In this document: one piece after another, positions 41,491-49,145 of the stretch
Layout of the letters: every line of letters starts with the position of its first letter
Numbering within the stretch: position 1 is the stretch's first letter
Assembly (NCBI GenBank): GCA_024276575.1
Contig: JAJRWY010000005.1
Location: forward strand, 1-49,862
Direction: 5' to 3'
DNA: 49,862 nucleotides
DNA from: Candidatus Binatota bacterium
Lineage (GTDB): Bacteria > Desulfobacterota > Binatia > UBA1149 > CAITLU01
Made by a program: the position numbers and the translations under genes
Notes under the pieces: model-generated
Databases searched by the model: none
What the model was told of the DNA's origin: nothing
Seen by the model: the letters and a program-made list of their open reading frames with translations, nothing else

Positions 41491-42243
41491 CTACATATAC
41501 ATGCCTCCGTTGACATGCAAAACTGCGCCGGTGACGTAGGACGACGCTTCATCACAGAGGAACTGCACCGCCCACGCCACGTCTTCAACACTGCCCAAGC
41601 GGCCGACCGCAGTCGCTTTGAGCACTTCCCCCCGCTGAGCCTCGCTCATGGCCGCGGTCATATCGGTTTCAATGAAGCCAGGACTCACGCAATTTATCGT
41701 AATCCCACGGCTTCCAACCTCTCGGGCTAGGGACCGCGTAAAGCCCTCCAATCCGGCCTTCGCGGCGCAATACAAGCTCTGCCCCGCATTGCCCATCGAG
41801 GCGACGACGCTACCGATGTTCACGATCCTGCCATAGCGTGCTCTGAGCATATACGGCAGGGCCGAACGAGAACACGATATCGCCGACTCCAGGTTCAACG
41901 CCAGGGCCTCGCGAACCCGCTTAGCCGAAGCGCGCAACAACAGGGCATCAGCCGAGCCCCCGGCACAGTTCACCAGAATGTCTAGGCGCCCGCGACAGAA
42001 ATCCTCCTGTTTGAAGAATTCATCGATCTGGTTTGGTTCGGTGAGATCGATTCGAACCGGAAACAGATTGCCGCCGAACTCCCCGAGTCCATCTTTCAAG
42101 GCTGAGAAACGGGTGTCTGCACTGCGGTAGACGCAGTAAACCTTAGCCCCCTGCCTCGCCAGCGTGGCCGCAATGGCAGCCCCGATGCCCCGCGAAGCCC
42201 CGGTCACCACGGCCACGCGGTCACGATAGCGCCCGCCGGTCAT
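41491..42243 (-). CDS. fabG: 3-oxoacyl-ACP reductase FabG-like
   Basis: This is an NADPH-dependent short-chain reductase of fatty acid elongation. The cofactor site is VVTGASRGIGAAIA. NCAG replaces the common NNAG. The catalytic set is Ser in IVNIGSVVASMG and YCAAKAG (Tyr and Lys). The C-terminal end HVNGGMYM is the FabG hallmark, followed immediately by TAG, which supports TAG as a normal stop. The 250-aa length fits. The place between rpmF and acpP supports true FabG. fabH and fabD are absent from this spot. Confidence 0.93.
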   Translation of the reverse strand: MTGGRYRDRVAVVTGASRGIGAAIAATLARQGAKVYCVYRSADTRFSALKDGLGEFGGNLFPVRIDLTEPNQIDEFFKQEDFCRGRLDILVNCAGGSADALLLRASAKRVREALALNLESAISCSRSALPYMLRARYGRIVNIGSVVASMGNAGQSLYCAAKAGLEGFTRSLAREVGSRGITINCVSPGFIETDMTAAMSEAQRGEVLKATAVGRLGSVEDVAWAVQFLCDEASSYVTGAVLHVNGGMYM

Positions 42244-42252
42244 GATCGGGAC

Positions 42253-42435
42253 CTAGTCCTCTACGGTAGAGACGACTTCCCTGCCGCGATAATGACCGCA
42301 GGCCGGGCAGGCTCGGTGCGGGACCATCGATTCTCCGCAATTTGGGCATGCCACGTAAGTCGGTGGCGACAGAAAATCGTGTGCACGGCGCGACCGTTTT
42401 TTCGACTTCGACGTTCTTCTCTTGGGAACTGCCAT
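42253..42435 (-). CDS. rpmF: 50S ribosomal protein L32
   Basis: This small basic protein of the large subunit starts [20 protein letters not shown], as expected. The zinc form has CPNCGE and CPACGH cysteine pairs. It is 60 aa and ends in TAG. Ten bases separate it from fabG. In most relatives plsX, fabH and fabD come between them. Confidence 0.97.
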   Translation of the reverse strand: MAVPKRRTSKSKKRSRRAHDFLSPPTYVACPNCGESMVPHRACPACGHYRGREVVSTVED

Positions 42436-42592
42436 CTACTTATAACTCCATTCGAAATACGTTGGGCGCTCCACAGCAAATAAGCTCGCCACTACCGCGC
42501 ATAGCAACTCTGAGGGCAACTCCGAGGCCGGCAGAAGACCCTTCCAAATTTCCGTACTCACACGACGCGAGGATCACAAACCGGCCCTGGAG

Positions 42593-43069
42593 CTACGCGG
42601 GCGAAGCCCCGCAATCGCAAAGTTCGCGATTGAGATTTGCCCCGCAACGCTGACACAAGCCTCGGCACTCGGGACTGCACAGCATCACGCTTCGCAAGCC
42701 CAACATGGCCTCGTCGCAGACCAGCGGCATCAAGTCCAGCTCTTCGCCCGCATAGTGATCGACACCGACATCGTCCTTCTGCCCCACAGAGCCTTCCTTG
42801 GCGATCACATAGCTAAATTTGCGCTCGAGATCCCAGTAAAACTCGTCAAGACAGCGCGAGCACTCACAACGCATCTTGCAGCCAAGAGCGCCGGTGAATA
42901 TTACGTCGTCGCCACTGCGGTAGATTTCGCCGCTTACACGCAGGTCAGCGCCGAAATGCTGGCCGCTGGAGTGTGATCCGCTAGCCAGAAGCGCGTCCAT
43001 CTCGCTAGCGGATCGGCTGAACTCGACCAGCCTTACTTCGTCGGAAAGGTCCGCTACCCTGAGCTTCAC
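42593..43069 (-). CDS. YceD/DUF177 family protein
   Basis: This family lies beside rpmF in most bacteria. It is known to bear on 23S rRNA metabolism in plants and E. coli, though its exact action is unsettled. The cysteine pattern is typical: CKMRCECSRCLDEF in the middle, then CSPECRGLCQRCGANLN near the end. Start: GTG 43069 (158 aa) with GGAGA seven bases upstream, in preference to the ORF-track start 43099. It probably shares the promoter at 43109-43137 with rpmF and the rest of the operon. Confidence 0.9.
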   Translation of the reverse strand: MKLRVADLSDEVRLVEFSRSASEMDALLASGSHSSGQHFGADLRVSGEIYRSGDDVIFTGALGCKMRCECSRCLDEFYWDLERKFSYVIAKEGSVGQKDDVGVDHYAGEELDLMPLVCDEAMLGLRSVMLCSPECRGLCQRCGANLNRELCDCGASPA

Positions 43070-43108
43070 CGCTTCTCTCCAGCCCCGAGCCGGAGCCACA
43101 ATCGAAAA

Positions 43109-43137
43109 ATGCTACACGCAACCGATTTACAAGGCAA
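43109..43137 (-). promoter_or_regulatory. Candidate promoter for the yceD-rpmF-fabG operon
   Basis: On the minus strand: TTGCCT (43137-43132), a 17-base spacer, TAGCAT (43114-43109). It lies about 40 bases before the yceD start. A run of six T precedes the -35. A small stem at the lpxD end (GGCTA/TAGCC) could slow read-through from lpxD, but it is too weak to call a terminator. Confidence 0.45.
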
Positions 43138-43158
43138 AAAAGGCGTGCCTGGCTAAAT

Positions 43159-44163
43159 CTAATCTCTAGCCTTGGCCAAGCGTCTCACCATCTTGAATAA
43201 ATCCGGCAATTTGGCCAGCAGCACCGCATAGCGGCGCCAAACCCCTATATCGACGGCAGGAGTCCCCGAATACGCTTTTCCACCCTCGAGATCTCCCATC
43301 ACGCCACATTGCGCCGCCAACTGGGCGTCATCACCAACCCGCAAATGTCCGCCGATGCCCACCTGACCACCCACCATAACCCGTGCTCCTAGCCTAGTGC
43401 TTCCCGCCAGCCCGGTCTGAGCCGCTATCATGCTGTTGGAACCGATGCGACATCCATGCGCAATCATCACCAGATTGTCGATCTTGACACCCGGCTCCAA
43501 GCGCGTAGCCCCTGCCGCCGCACGATCCACGGTGCTGTTGGCTCCCAGTTCCACGCCATCGCCGAGCGACACCGTCCCAATCTGCGGAATCGGCAGCGGC
43601 GCCCTATCGCCCATCGGCAAAAACCCGAAACCGTCTCCGCCCACAACCGCCCCGGGCTGCAGCACCACGCCGTCACCAAGTTCGACGAGTTCACGAAGTA
43701 CCGCCCCGGCATGCAATACACAGCGCCGCCCCAATACGGCTCCGGGGTATATCACCACATGCGGATGGATTACGCTTCCCGCTCCGATTCTCGCGCCCGC
43801 CCCAACCACCGCATAAGGGCCAATATGACAACCCTCACCAATCTCCGCCGAATCGTCGACGGCTGCGCGTTCGTCCACGCCGGAAACGGGCTGCGGCCGG
43901 CGGTCAAAAATAGTGAGGACTCGGACGAAAGCCGCATACGGATTATCGACCCGTAGGCAATTTTTCGAACCTGCGTCTTGGCCCGGACCCAAGATTACGG
44001 CCGCCGCTCGCGAAGATTCGAGTAGCGGCTTGTACTTGGGGTTGGCGAGAAAGCTCAGATCTCCCTCCCCCGCTTCTTCGAGCGGCGCGACCGAGGATAT
44101 TTCGACTTCCCCATCGCCTTCTAGGCGTGCTCCCAATTCCTCAGCGAGTTCACTCAGGCGCAT
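43159..44163 (-). CDS. lpxD: UDP-3-O-acylglucosamine N-acyltransferase
   Basis: LpxD adds the N-linked acyl chain in the third step of lipid A synthesis, using acyl-ACP. The N-terminal uridine-binding domain (about 1-100) includes [16 protein letters not shown]. The left-handed beta-helix of hexapeptide repeats follows (about 105-290; for example [16 protein letters not shown]). The catalytic His is in [15 protein letters not shown]. The start ATG 44163 ([16 protein letters not shown]) is chosen over 44229 because it matches the family. The product is 334 aa and ends in TAG. It lies divergent to hisI. Confidence 0.95.
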   Translation of the reverse strand: MRLSELAEELGARLEGDGEVEISSVAPLEEAGEGDLSFLANPKYKPLLESSRAAAVILGPGQDAGSKNCLRVDNPYAAFVRVLTIFDRRPQPVSGVDERAAVDDSAEIGEGCHIGPYAVVGAGARIGAGSVIHPHVVIYPGAVLGRRCVLHAGAVLRELVELGDGVVLQPGAVVGGDGFGFLPMGDRAPLPIPQIGTVSLGDGVELGANSTVDRAAAGATRLEPGVKIDNLVMIAHGCRIGSNSMIAAQTGLAGSTRLGARVMVGGQVGIGGHLRVGDDAQLAAQCGVMGDLEGGKAYSGTPAVDIGVWRRYAVLLAKLPDLFKMVRRLAKARD

Positions 44164-44379
44164 GCCAGCCGGTTTAGCGCAGTGCACGCTGATCGACAAG
44201 CTGATCGACGAACCCGAGGGCTGCGACAATTGCGTTTCTGGGCCCCCCTGCTAACTATCGCGTTTCCGAACCGCCTACGCGCCGAAACACCCTACACGCC
44301 CATAGCGCCAAAAGGGCCTGGAGCGACCAAAGAATCCGGAGCGGCCGCAGCGGTAGCAACGACAAGCAGGACGGCTCCA

Positions 44380-44757
44380 ATGATCGACATAGATTTCAAG
44401 AAGCAAAACGGGCTGGCTACGGCAGTGGTCCAAGACGCTAGCGACGGCACGGTGCTAATGGTCGCTTACATGAACGAGGAGGCCTGGAAGCACACGCTCG
44501 CGACCGGCACTGCCACGTTCTGGAGTCGATCTCGAAAACAACTGTGGATAAAAGGCGAATCGTCAGGCAATACACAGGAAGTCAAAGAAGTCTACGTCGA
44601 CTGCGACAACGACACGATACTGCTGAAAGTCGTTCAGCACGGAGGGGCAGCCTGCCACGAAGGCTACCGTTCCTGTTTTTTTCGCCGGGTTGACGGTGAC
44701 TCCGTTTCCACGGTGGGAGAACGCCTGTTCGACCCGGCGGAGGTATACAAGAAGTGA
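44380..44757 (+). CDS. hisI: Phosphoribosyl-AMP cyclohydrolase
   Basis: HisI opens the adenine ring of PR-AMP in histidine synthesis and needs zinc. Marks are [12 protein letters not shown]-like [33 protein letters not shown] and the metal ligands in [12 protein letters not shown], then [12 protein letters not shown]. The ORF track opens upstream at 44182, but ATG 44380 (MIDIDFKK) gives the family's normal 125-aa single-domain form. The stop overlaps the hisG start (GTGA). Confidence 0.95.
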   Translation: MIDIDFKKQNGLATAVVQDASDGTVLMVAYMNEEAWKHTLATGTATFWSRSRKQLWIKGESSGNTQEVKEVYVDCDNDTILLKVVQHGGAACHEGYRSCFFRRVDGDSVSTVGERLFDPAEVYKK

Positions 44758-45626
44758 ACCCACTAAAACTCGGTTTGCCCAAAGGCAGCCTTGAAAAAAC
44801 CACCGTAGAGTTGATGCGCAAGTCGGGGTGGCGGGTCAGCAGCAGTTCGCGCAGTTACTTCCCCTCTATCGACGATCCGGAGATCAGTTGCTCGCTGGTG
44901 CGTGCCCAAGAGATGTCGCGCTATGTGGAACTCGGAAGCCTTGACTGCGGGATCACCGGCAAAGACTGGACCGCCGAGAACGGGTCGGATGTCGAAGTAA
45001 TCTGCGACTTAGTATATTCCAAGGCGTCTTTCAGGCCCACGCGATGGGTACTCGCAGTCCCCAACGAATCACCGTTTAATTCTTCCGCGGATCTTGGCGG
45101 CAAACGGATTTCCACAGAACTGGTGGGCTTTACCAAACGTTACTTCGCGGAACGCAATATCGAGGTGACGGTCGAGTTTTCATGGGGTGCCACAGAGGCA
45201 AAGGTAGCGGCCGGACTCTGCGATGCGATCGTCGAAGTCACCGAAACCGGAAGCACGCTCAAAGCCAACGGTCTGAAGATCATCGAAGACTTGATGGAGT
45301 CCAACCCGCAGCTGATCGCCAACCGGCAAGCTCTCGAGCATGTGGACAGCCGCAAGAAGATCGAGCAAGTTGCCCTACTGCTGCAAAGCGCACTGCAGGC
45401 TGAAGCGCAAGTAGGACTGAAGATGAACGTCCCCCAGGACAAACTCTCTGAGATAATCGCCCTACTGCCGAGCATAACCGCTCCCACCGTTGCCAACCTG
45501 TATCAAAAGGATTGGGTTTCCGTTGAAACCGTGATCTCCGAAGCTACCGTCCGGGATCTTGCTCCCCGCCTAGTAGCCGCGGGTGCTAAAGGAATCGTCG
45601 AATATCCGCTCAATAAAGTCATCTGA
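44754..45626 (+). CDS. hisG: ATP phosphoribosyltransferase (long form)
   Basis: HisG begins histidine synthesis by joining ATP and PRPP. The 290-aa length and the C-terminal ACT-like HisG_C domain (about 215-290: [18 protein letters not shown]) show the long, histidine-feedback-regulated form that needs no HisZ. The catalytic part includes [20 protein letters not shown], and the PRPP loop [16 protein letters not shown]. The start is GTG 44754, overlapping hisI. Other his genes are not in the window. Confidence 0.96.
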   Translation: MNPLKLGLPKGSLEKTTVELMRKSGWRVSSSSRSYFPSIDDPEISCSLVRAQEMSRYVELGSLDCGITGKDWTAENGSDVEVICDLVYSKASFRPTRWVLAVPNESPFNSSADLGGKRISTELVGFTKRYFAERNIEVTVEFSWGATEAKVAAGLCDAIVEVTETGSTLKANGLKIIEDLMESNPQLIANRQALEHVDSRKKIEQVALLLQSALQAEAQVGLKMNVPQDKLSEIIALLPSITAPTVANLYQKDWVSVETVISEATVRDLAPRLVAAGAKGIVEYPLNKVI

Positions 45627-45741
45627 CCGAAACGAAACGACTGTATTATGTAGTCGCTGTAGTTGAGAGCCGTAGTGGGGGCTGCCATCCCAGACACGGT
45701 AGCGCGGGGACCATCGCGCGACACCGTTTTGGGAGGTAGGC

Positions 45742-47061
45742 ATGAACACATCTTTTTCCACCATCGTCCAAGGCTTCGAGATTCTCCTGATACAGAGGCC
45801 GGCGACACAGCCGTTGGCCACAGTGCTGTTGGCCACAGTGCTATTGGTTACAGTGCTGTTGGTTACACTGTGCGGTACGCCGGTAGCAGCGCAGGAGGCA
45901 TCAATTGACGCGAAGGTCTTGCGCTGCTCGAAGGTCTTGAACGAAAGTAACGCGCGCCTGATTCGCACCGACCTTCGCGCCCTGGGAAGATGTGGATTGG
46001 CTCTGCTCGACAGTGCTTCAAACCGCAGTGCGGCAGTCGCATGCAAGGGACTACACACTTACCGAGACGGGCTCGATCGCCTCGATCGACGGGTGCGCAA
46101 GCGGGTTCGGCGCGCTTGTGGCCCTTCCCTACCCCGCATCCTCCCCGATCCCTGTAGCACCCTGAAAGGACAACTCGGAGACTTGGCCGACGCGCCAGTC
46201 TGTGCGACAACCCGTGCCCACTGCTGGGCCGCCGAGATCTTCATTTCTAGCATGGGTGATATGCGCAGCTTGCTTCAAGCCGAAGACCCGCAGAACTGGG
46301 ACTTCGAGTTCGGAGAGATCCAGGGCAATAGCTTTGCCGCATGCCGGATCCCGGCTTGGGGCACTACGACTTCATCGACGACGACCACCACCACTTCCAC
46401 GACGTCTACCACTACAAGCAGCACTTCCACCACTACGGAGATCACTACAGGCGGTGGCGCCTCGACGACCACCACAACACTCGACGGCCCCGGCAAGAGC
46501 AGCACGACAAGCAGCAGCACGACGACGACCGTGGCCGGTGCAACCACGACGTCAACCTTGAACACCGGGGGTGCGCCCTTGCGCATAACCGAGTTTCTGG
46601 CAGATCCCTCGGCACAGGCGGATTCAGCGGGTGAGTTTTTCGAAATCACCAACGTCTCACAACGAGCAGTGCTCCTATCCGGCCTACAAGTACGCGACGG
46701 CGGCTCCGATGCTTTCACGGTGTCAGACGCCCTGCAGATCGAAGCAGGTGCTTACATGGTATTCGGCCGCTCGGCGAGCGCGGCCGGAGGTTTAGTGGAC
46801 TACGTCTACGGACGGGCGATGACACTTGCCAACAGCGCCGACGAGATAGTCTTGATTCTCGATGGTGTCGAAATCGACCGGGTTGAATACGGGCCGGGCT
46901 GGCCATTGAAGGCGGGACGCTCTACGCAACTGGATCCCAGCGATCTAAGCGAAACCAAGCCTGTACCCAAGAGGCGTTGGTGTCTATCGGAGTTCGTCAT
47001 GGCCGACGGCGATTTAGCCACGCCGAAACACGCCAACCACGCTTGCCCCGCAGCACCTTGA
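45742..47061 (+). CDS. Secreted protein with Thr/Ser-rich linker and C-terminal lamin-tail domain
   Basis: This 439-aa exported protein starts at ATG 45742 behind GGGAGG. Its signal peptide hydrophobic core is a 15-nt tandem repeat (PLATV LLATV LLVTV LLVTL). A Cys-containing helical domain follows (about 55-205; paired Cys in ALGRCGLALLD, CGPSL, DPCSTL, CATTRAHC). A long Thr/Ser low-complexity linker (about 208-275) comes next. A lamin-tail (LTD) domain (about 278-400) ends it, beginning LRITEFLADPSAQADSAGEF and including FFEITNVSQRAVLLSGLQV. LTD domains in bacteria are cell-surface or matrix modules. Function is unknown. The repeated-Thr linker style resembles Binatota-like secreted proteins, by impression only. 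Confidence 0.82.
   Translation: MNTSFSTIVQGFEILLIQRPATQPLATVLLATVLLVTVLLVTLCGTPVAAQEASIDAKVLRCSKVLNESNARLIRTDLRALGRCGLALLDSASNRSAAVACKGLHTYRDGLDRLDRRVRKRVRRACGPSLPRILPDPCSTLKGQLGDLADAPVCATTRAHCWAAEIFISSMGDMRSLLQAEDPQNWDFEFGEIQGNSFAACRIPAWGTTTSSTTTTTTSTTSTTTSSTSTTTEITTGGGASTTTTTLDGPGKSSTTSSSTTTTVAGATTTSTLNTGGAPLRITEFLADPSAQADSAGEFFEITNVSQRAVLLSGLQVRDGGSDAFTVSDALQIEAGAYMVFGRSASAAGGLVDYVYGRAMTLANSADEIVLILDGVEIDRVEYGPGWPLKAGRSTQLDPSDLSETKPVPKRRWCLSEFVMADGDLATPKHANHACPAAP
45811..45870 (+). repeat. Four 15-bp tandem repeats in a signal peptide
   Basis: The units are ccgttggccacagtg, ctgttggccacagtg, ctattggttacagtg and ctgttggttacactg, in frame. They encode PLATV, LLATV, LLVTV and LLVTL. Units are 15 bases, so a gain or loss keeps the frame and lengthens or shortens the hydrophobic core by five residues. 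Confidence 0.85.
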
Positions 47062-47114
47062 CGACACCGGCTTCATAGACGCAGGCAGTACTGCCGTTGC
47101 GGGACGCGGCAGCA

Positions 47115-47582
47115 CTATGCTTCGACAGTTCCAATACTCAAGGTGGCAAGGAATTGCGGCTTCTCGGCGGCGGTCATCACGTAGATACCATCCCAGCCGC
47201 ACACGTCCTCACAAAGCTTACAGCCCGTACATTTCTTCTCCGCAACTTCCACCAAGCCAAAGTATAGCGGCCCGGTACCGGCATGAGAGGGCGTGATCGC
47301 ATCAAAAGGGCAAACGTCGACACATACGCCGCATCCGTTACAATCGTCGCTATCGACCACCGCAATCGGCCGCTGAAGTTTCTTCTGAACAGAAGTGAGA
47401 TTGCCGAAGGTGTCCAGAATCGCATCGTCCGGACATATCACTCCGCAAGCGCCGCAGTCGATACACGAAGCGGCTTCGATGTAGAATACTTCGTTCTTTA
47501 GACCGCTGATAGCGCGCGTCGGGCAGCGTTGCTCACAGGCCGTACAGCCGGTGCAATTCTCGGCGATTATCTTAAAAGGCAT
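47115..47582 (-). CDS. Four-cluster ferredoxin-like protein
   Basis: This small soluble electron carrier has four [4Fe-4S] motifs in 155 aa: CTGCTACEQRCP, CIDCGACGVICP, CNGCGVCVDVCP and CTGCKLCEDVCG. The first two form a classic 2[4Fe-4S] ferredoxin. The second pair are spaced with an insert (DAITPSHAGTGPLYFG) and look like a second ferredoxin unit. The fourth motif ends in Gly instead of Pro. No partner enzyme is seen next to it. It ends in TAG. Convergent with the lamin-tail gene. Confidence 0.92.
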   Translation of the reverse strand: MPFKIIAENCTGCTACEQRCPTRAISGLKNEVFYIEAASCIDCGACGVICPDDAILDTFGNLTSVQKKLQRPIAVVDSDDCNGCGVCVDVCPFDAITPSHAGTGPLYFGLVEVAEKKCTGCKLCEDVCGWDGIYVMTAAEKPQFLATLSIGTVEA

Positions 47583-47667
47583 AGGCCATTTTCACTCGAC
47601 ACGACTAGCCCGCACGAAGCAAAGGGGTGATGGGAACCGGCAGCAACGTAGACACCCGTAGGACTGT

Positions 47668-47847
47668 TCAAGGTTTCCGCATATCGGAAAGGATCTCATC
47701 TCGACGGCCCTCGGCAATCAACTTATCGTTGTGCCTGGCTTGCCGGAACGCAATCCAGGTACTGAGGAGAACCAGCGCCAACGCACCCGCGACAGGCATA
47801 TTATCGGGTTTGCTGATGATGGCGACGAAGCTCTCCCAAGCCGTCAT
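47668..47847 (-). CDS. Small single-helix membrane protein, 59 aa
   Basis: The ORF in the track (47668-48432) is mostly spurious sequence from the 8-bp repeat, but its last 59 residues look real. MTAWESFVAIISKPDNMPVA is followed by a membrane helix (ALALVLLSTWIAFRQA) and a charged tail (HNDKLIAEGRRDEILSDM). The KPDNxPxxG-helix-QAxxND layout resembles small proteins I have seen in delta-like genomes, sometimes near respiratory genes. Function is unknown. ATG 47847 has no clear ribosome-binding site. An upstream non-ATG start after AGGAGG (about 47910) is possible. Confidence 0.55.
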   Translation of the reverse strand: MTAWESFVAIISKPDNMPVAGALALVLLSTWIAFRQARHNDKLIAEGRRDEILSDMRKP

Positions 47848-48000
47848 CTGATGCGTGGCGGCCACCACAGTTATCAACGAAATCGACAGAACTATCTTCG
47901 CCTCCTGTATTCCCTCCGGGAACGCGCTGCCCACTATCCTAGACCCCTGGCTACTGGCAACGCTCCGGCAGCAAAGTCCACGAAAACCAAACCGCGTCCG

Positions 48001-48102
48001 GTCTCGCGGTCTCGCGGTCTCGCGGTCTCGCGGTCTCGCGGTCTCGCGGTCTCGCGGTCTCGCGGTCTCGCGGTCTCGCGGTCTCGCGGTCTCGCGGTCT
48101 CG
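48001..48102. repeat. 8-bp tandem repeat GTCTCGCG, 12.75 copies
   Basis: Twelve exact copies of GTCTCGCG (48001-48096) are followed by GTCTCG. The array lies between the epimerase stop (48131) and the small membrane-protein gene (47847), in an intergenic stretch of about 280 bases. Six-frame ORFs reading RDRETARP or SRGLAV are artefacts of this repeat. No other feature is visible in this gap. Confidence 0.95.
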
Positions 48103-48130
48103 AAAACGGTAGGGATGCAACCGCGGCAAG

Positions 48131-49069
48131 TCAACCCATGGAATGCTTAGTACAAAACTTTTCCCAGGTGCGTGCCAAGCCTTCGGAAAAAGGGACCAGC
48201 ACTTCGTAGCCAAGCGACTTCCTGGCGGCGTCGATCCCGGCAAGGCTCTTGCGGATATCACCAGGGCGGCTCTCCGAGTGCTTTCGCTCCAGCCCCCGTC
48301 CGAGCGCACGCTCCAGTGCTTCGACAATGTCGAGAAGAGAGTAGCTCTCACCGCAGGCACAGTTGAACACCTGTCCGGAAACCCCGGGAGCGTCGGCAGC
48401 CAATAGGTTGGCGCTGACCACATTGTCCACATAGGTAAAATCCCGCGACTGCTGACCGTCTCCGTGGATCTCGAGCGCTTCGCCGCTGATCGCCCAATGC
48501 ATGAATTTGGGAATGACCGCCGCGTAGGCGGCGTCCGGCCTTTGCTTCGGACCGAACACGTTAAAGTAGCGCAGGCAAACCGTCTCCATATCGTAGATCT
48601 GGGAAAATACGCGGGTATAGCTTTCCGCCGCCATCTTACTCACTGCGTATGGCGAAACCGGCGCGTACGGCAACGCTTCTGTCTTGGGCGTCACCGGCGT
48701 ATTGCCGTAAACCGACGAGGAAGATGAAAACACCAACCTCCTGGCTCCAGCTTTGCGCGCAGCCACCAGCACGTTGACCGTGCCCGCAACGTTGACCGCA
48801 TTGGTGGCCGCCGGATCCGCGATCGACCGTGGAACCGAACCCAAAGCCGCTAGGTGAAAAACCACCTCGACGCCCGCAACCGCACGCTCAACCGCAGCGG
48901 GATCACGAATATCGCCGTGCAGGAAATCGACGTCATCGCCGAAGTCTTCAAGGTTGGAAGCCAAACCGTTGGAAAGGTCGTCCAAAACTCGCACTCGGTG
49001 CCCACGCCGCAGTAGTTCCCCAACTATGTTAGAACCTATGAAACCCGCCCCACCGGTCACCAGATACAC
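48131..49069 (-). CDS. NAD-dependent sugar-nucleotide epimerase/dehydratase (GalE-like)
   Basis: This is an extended short-chain dehydrogenase, probably UDP-glucose 4-epimerase-like. The NAD site is LVTGGAGFIGSNIV, then VRVLDDLSNG. The catalytic Tyr-Lys is in SPYAVSKMAAESY, with the Ser region FSSSSSVYGNT. The substrate region includes CLRYFNVFGPKQRPDAAYAAVIPKF and SRDFTYVDNVV. The 312-aa length suits epimerases of surface-sugar synthesis. The start is GTG 49069. It follows the glycosyltransferase on the same strand, so a role in surface glycan synthesis is likely. Confidence 0.93.
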   Translation of the reverse strand: MYLVTGGAGFIGSNIVGELLRRGHRVRVLDDLSNGLASNLEDFGDDVDFLHGDIRDPAAVERAVAGVEVVFHLAALGSVPRSIADPAATNAVNVAGTVNVLVAARKAGARRLVFSSSSSVYGNTPVTPKTEALPYAPVSPYAVSKMAAESYTRVFSQIYDMETVCLRYFNVFGPKQRPDAAYAAVIPKFMHWAISGEALEIHGDGQQSRDFTYVDNVVSANLLAADAPGVSGQVFNCACGESYSLLDIVEALERALGRGLERKHSESRPGDIRKSLAGIDAARKSLGYEVLVPFSEGLARTWEKFCTKHSMG

Positions 49070-49145
49070 TTATTCGATCTCCTCTCGATCAAGCCCGGTG
49101 CCTCGACATTATCGACACCGAATCCTCTTCGCCGTTCGGGTAGCT

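Noticed and set aside
43141-43165. Rho-independent terminator after lpxD
   Set aside because: There is a T-run, but the stem (GGCTA/TAGCC) is only five pairs, overlaps the stop codon and is not adjacent to the T-run.
48001-48102. CRISPR array
   Set aside because: The unit is 8 bases with no spacers. It is a simple tandem repeat, with no cas genes.
47731-48150. ORFs reading SRGLAVSRSRGLAV or RDRETARPRDRETARP
   Set aside because: They are translations of the 8-bp repeat in various frames and do not look like protein domains.
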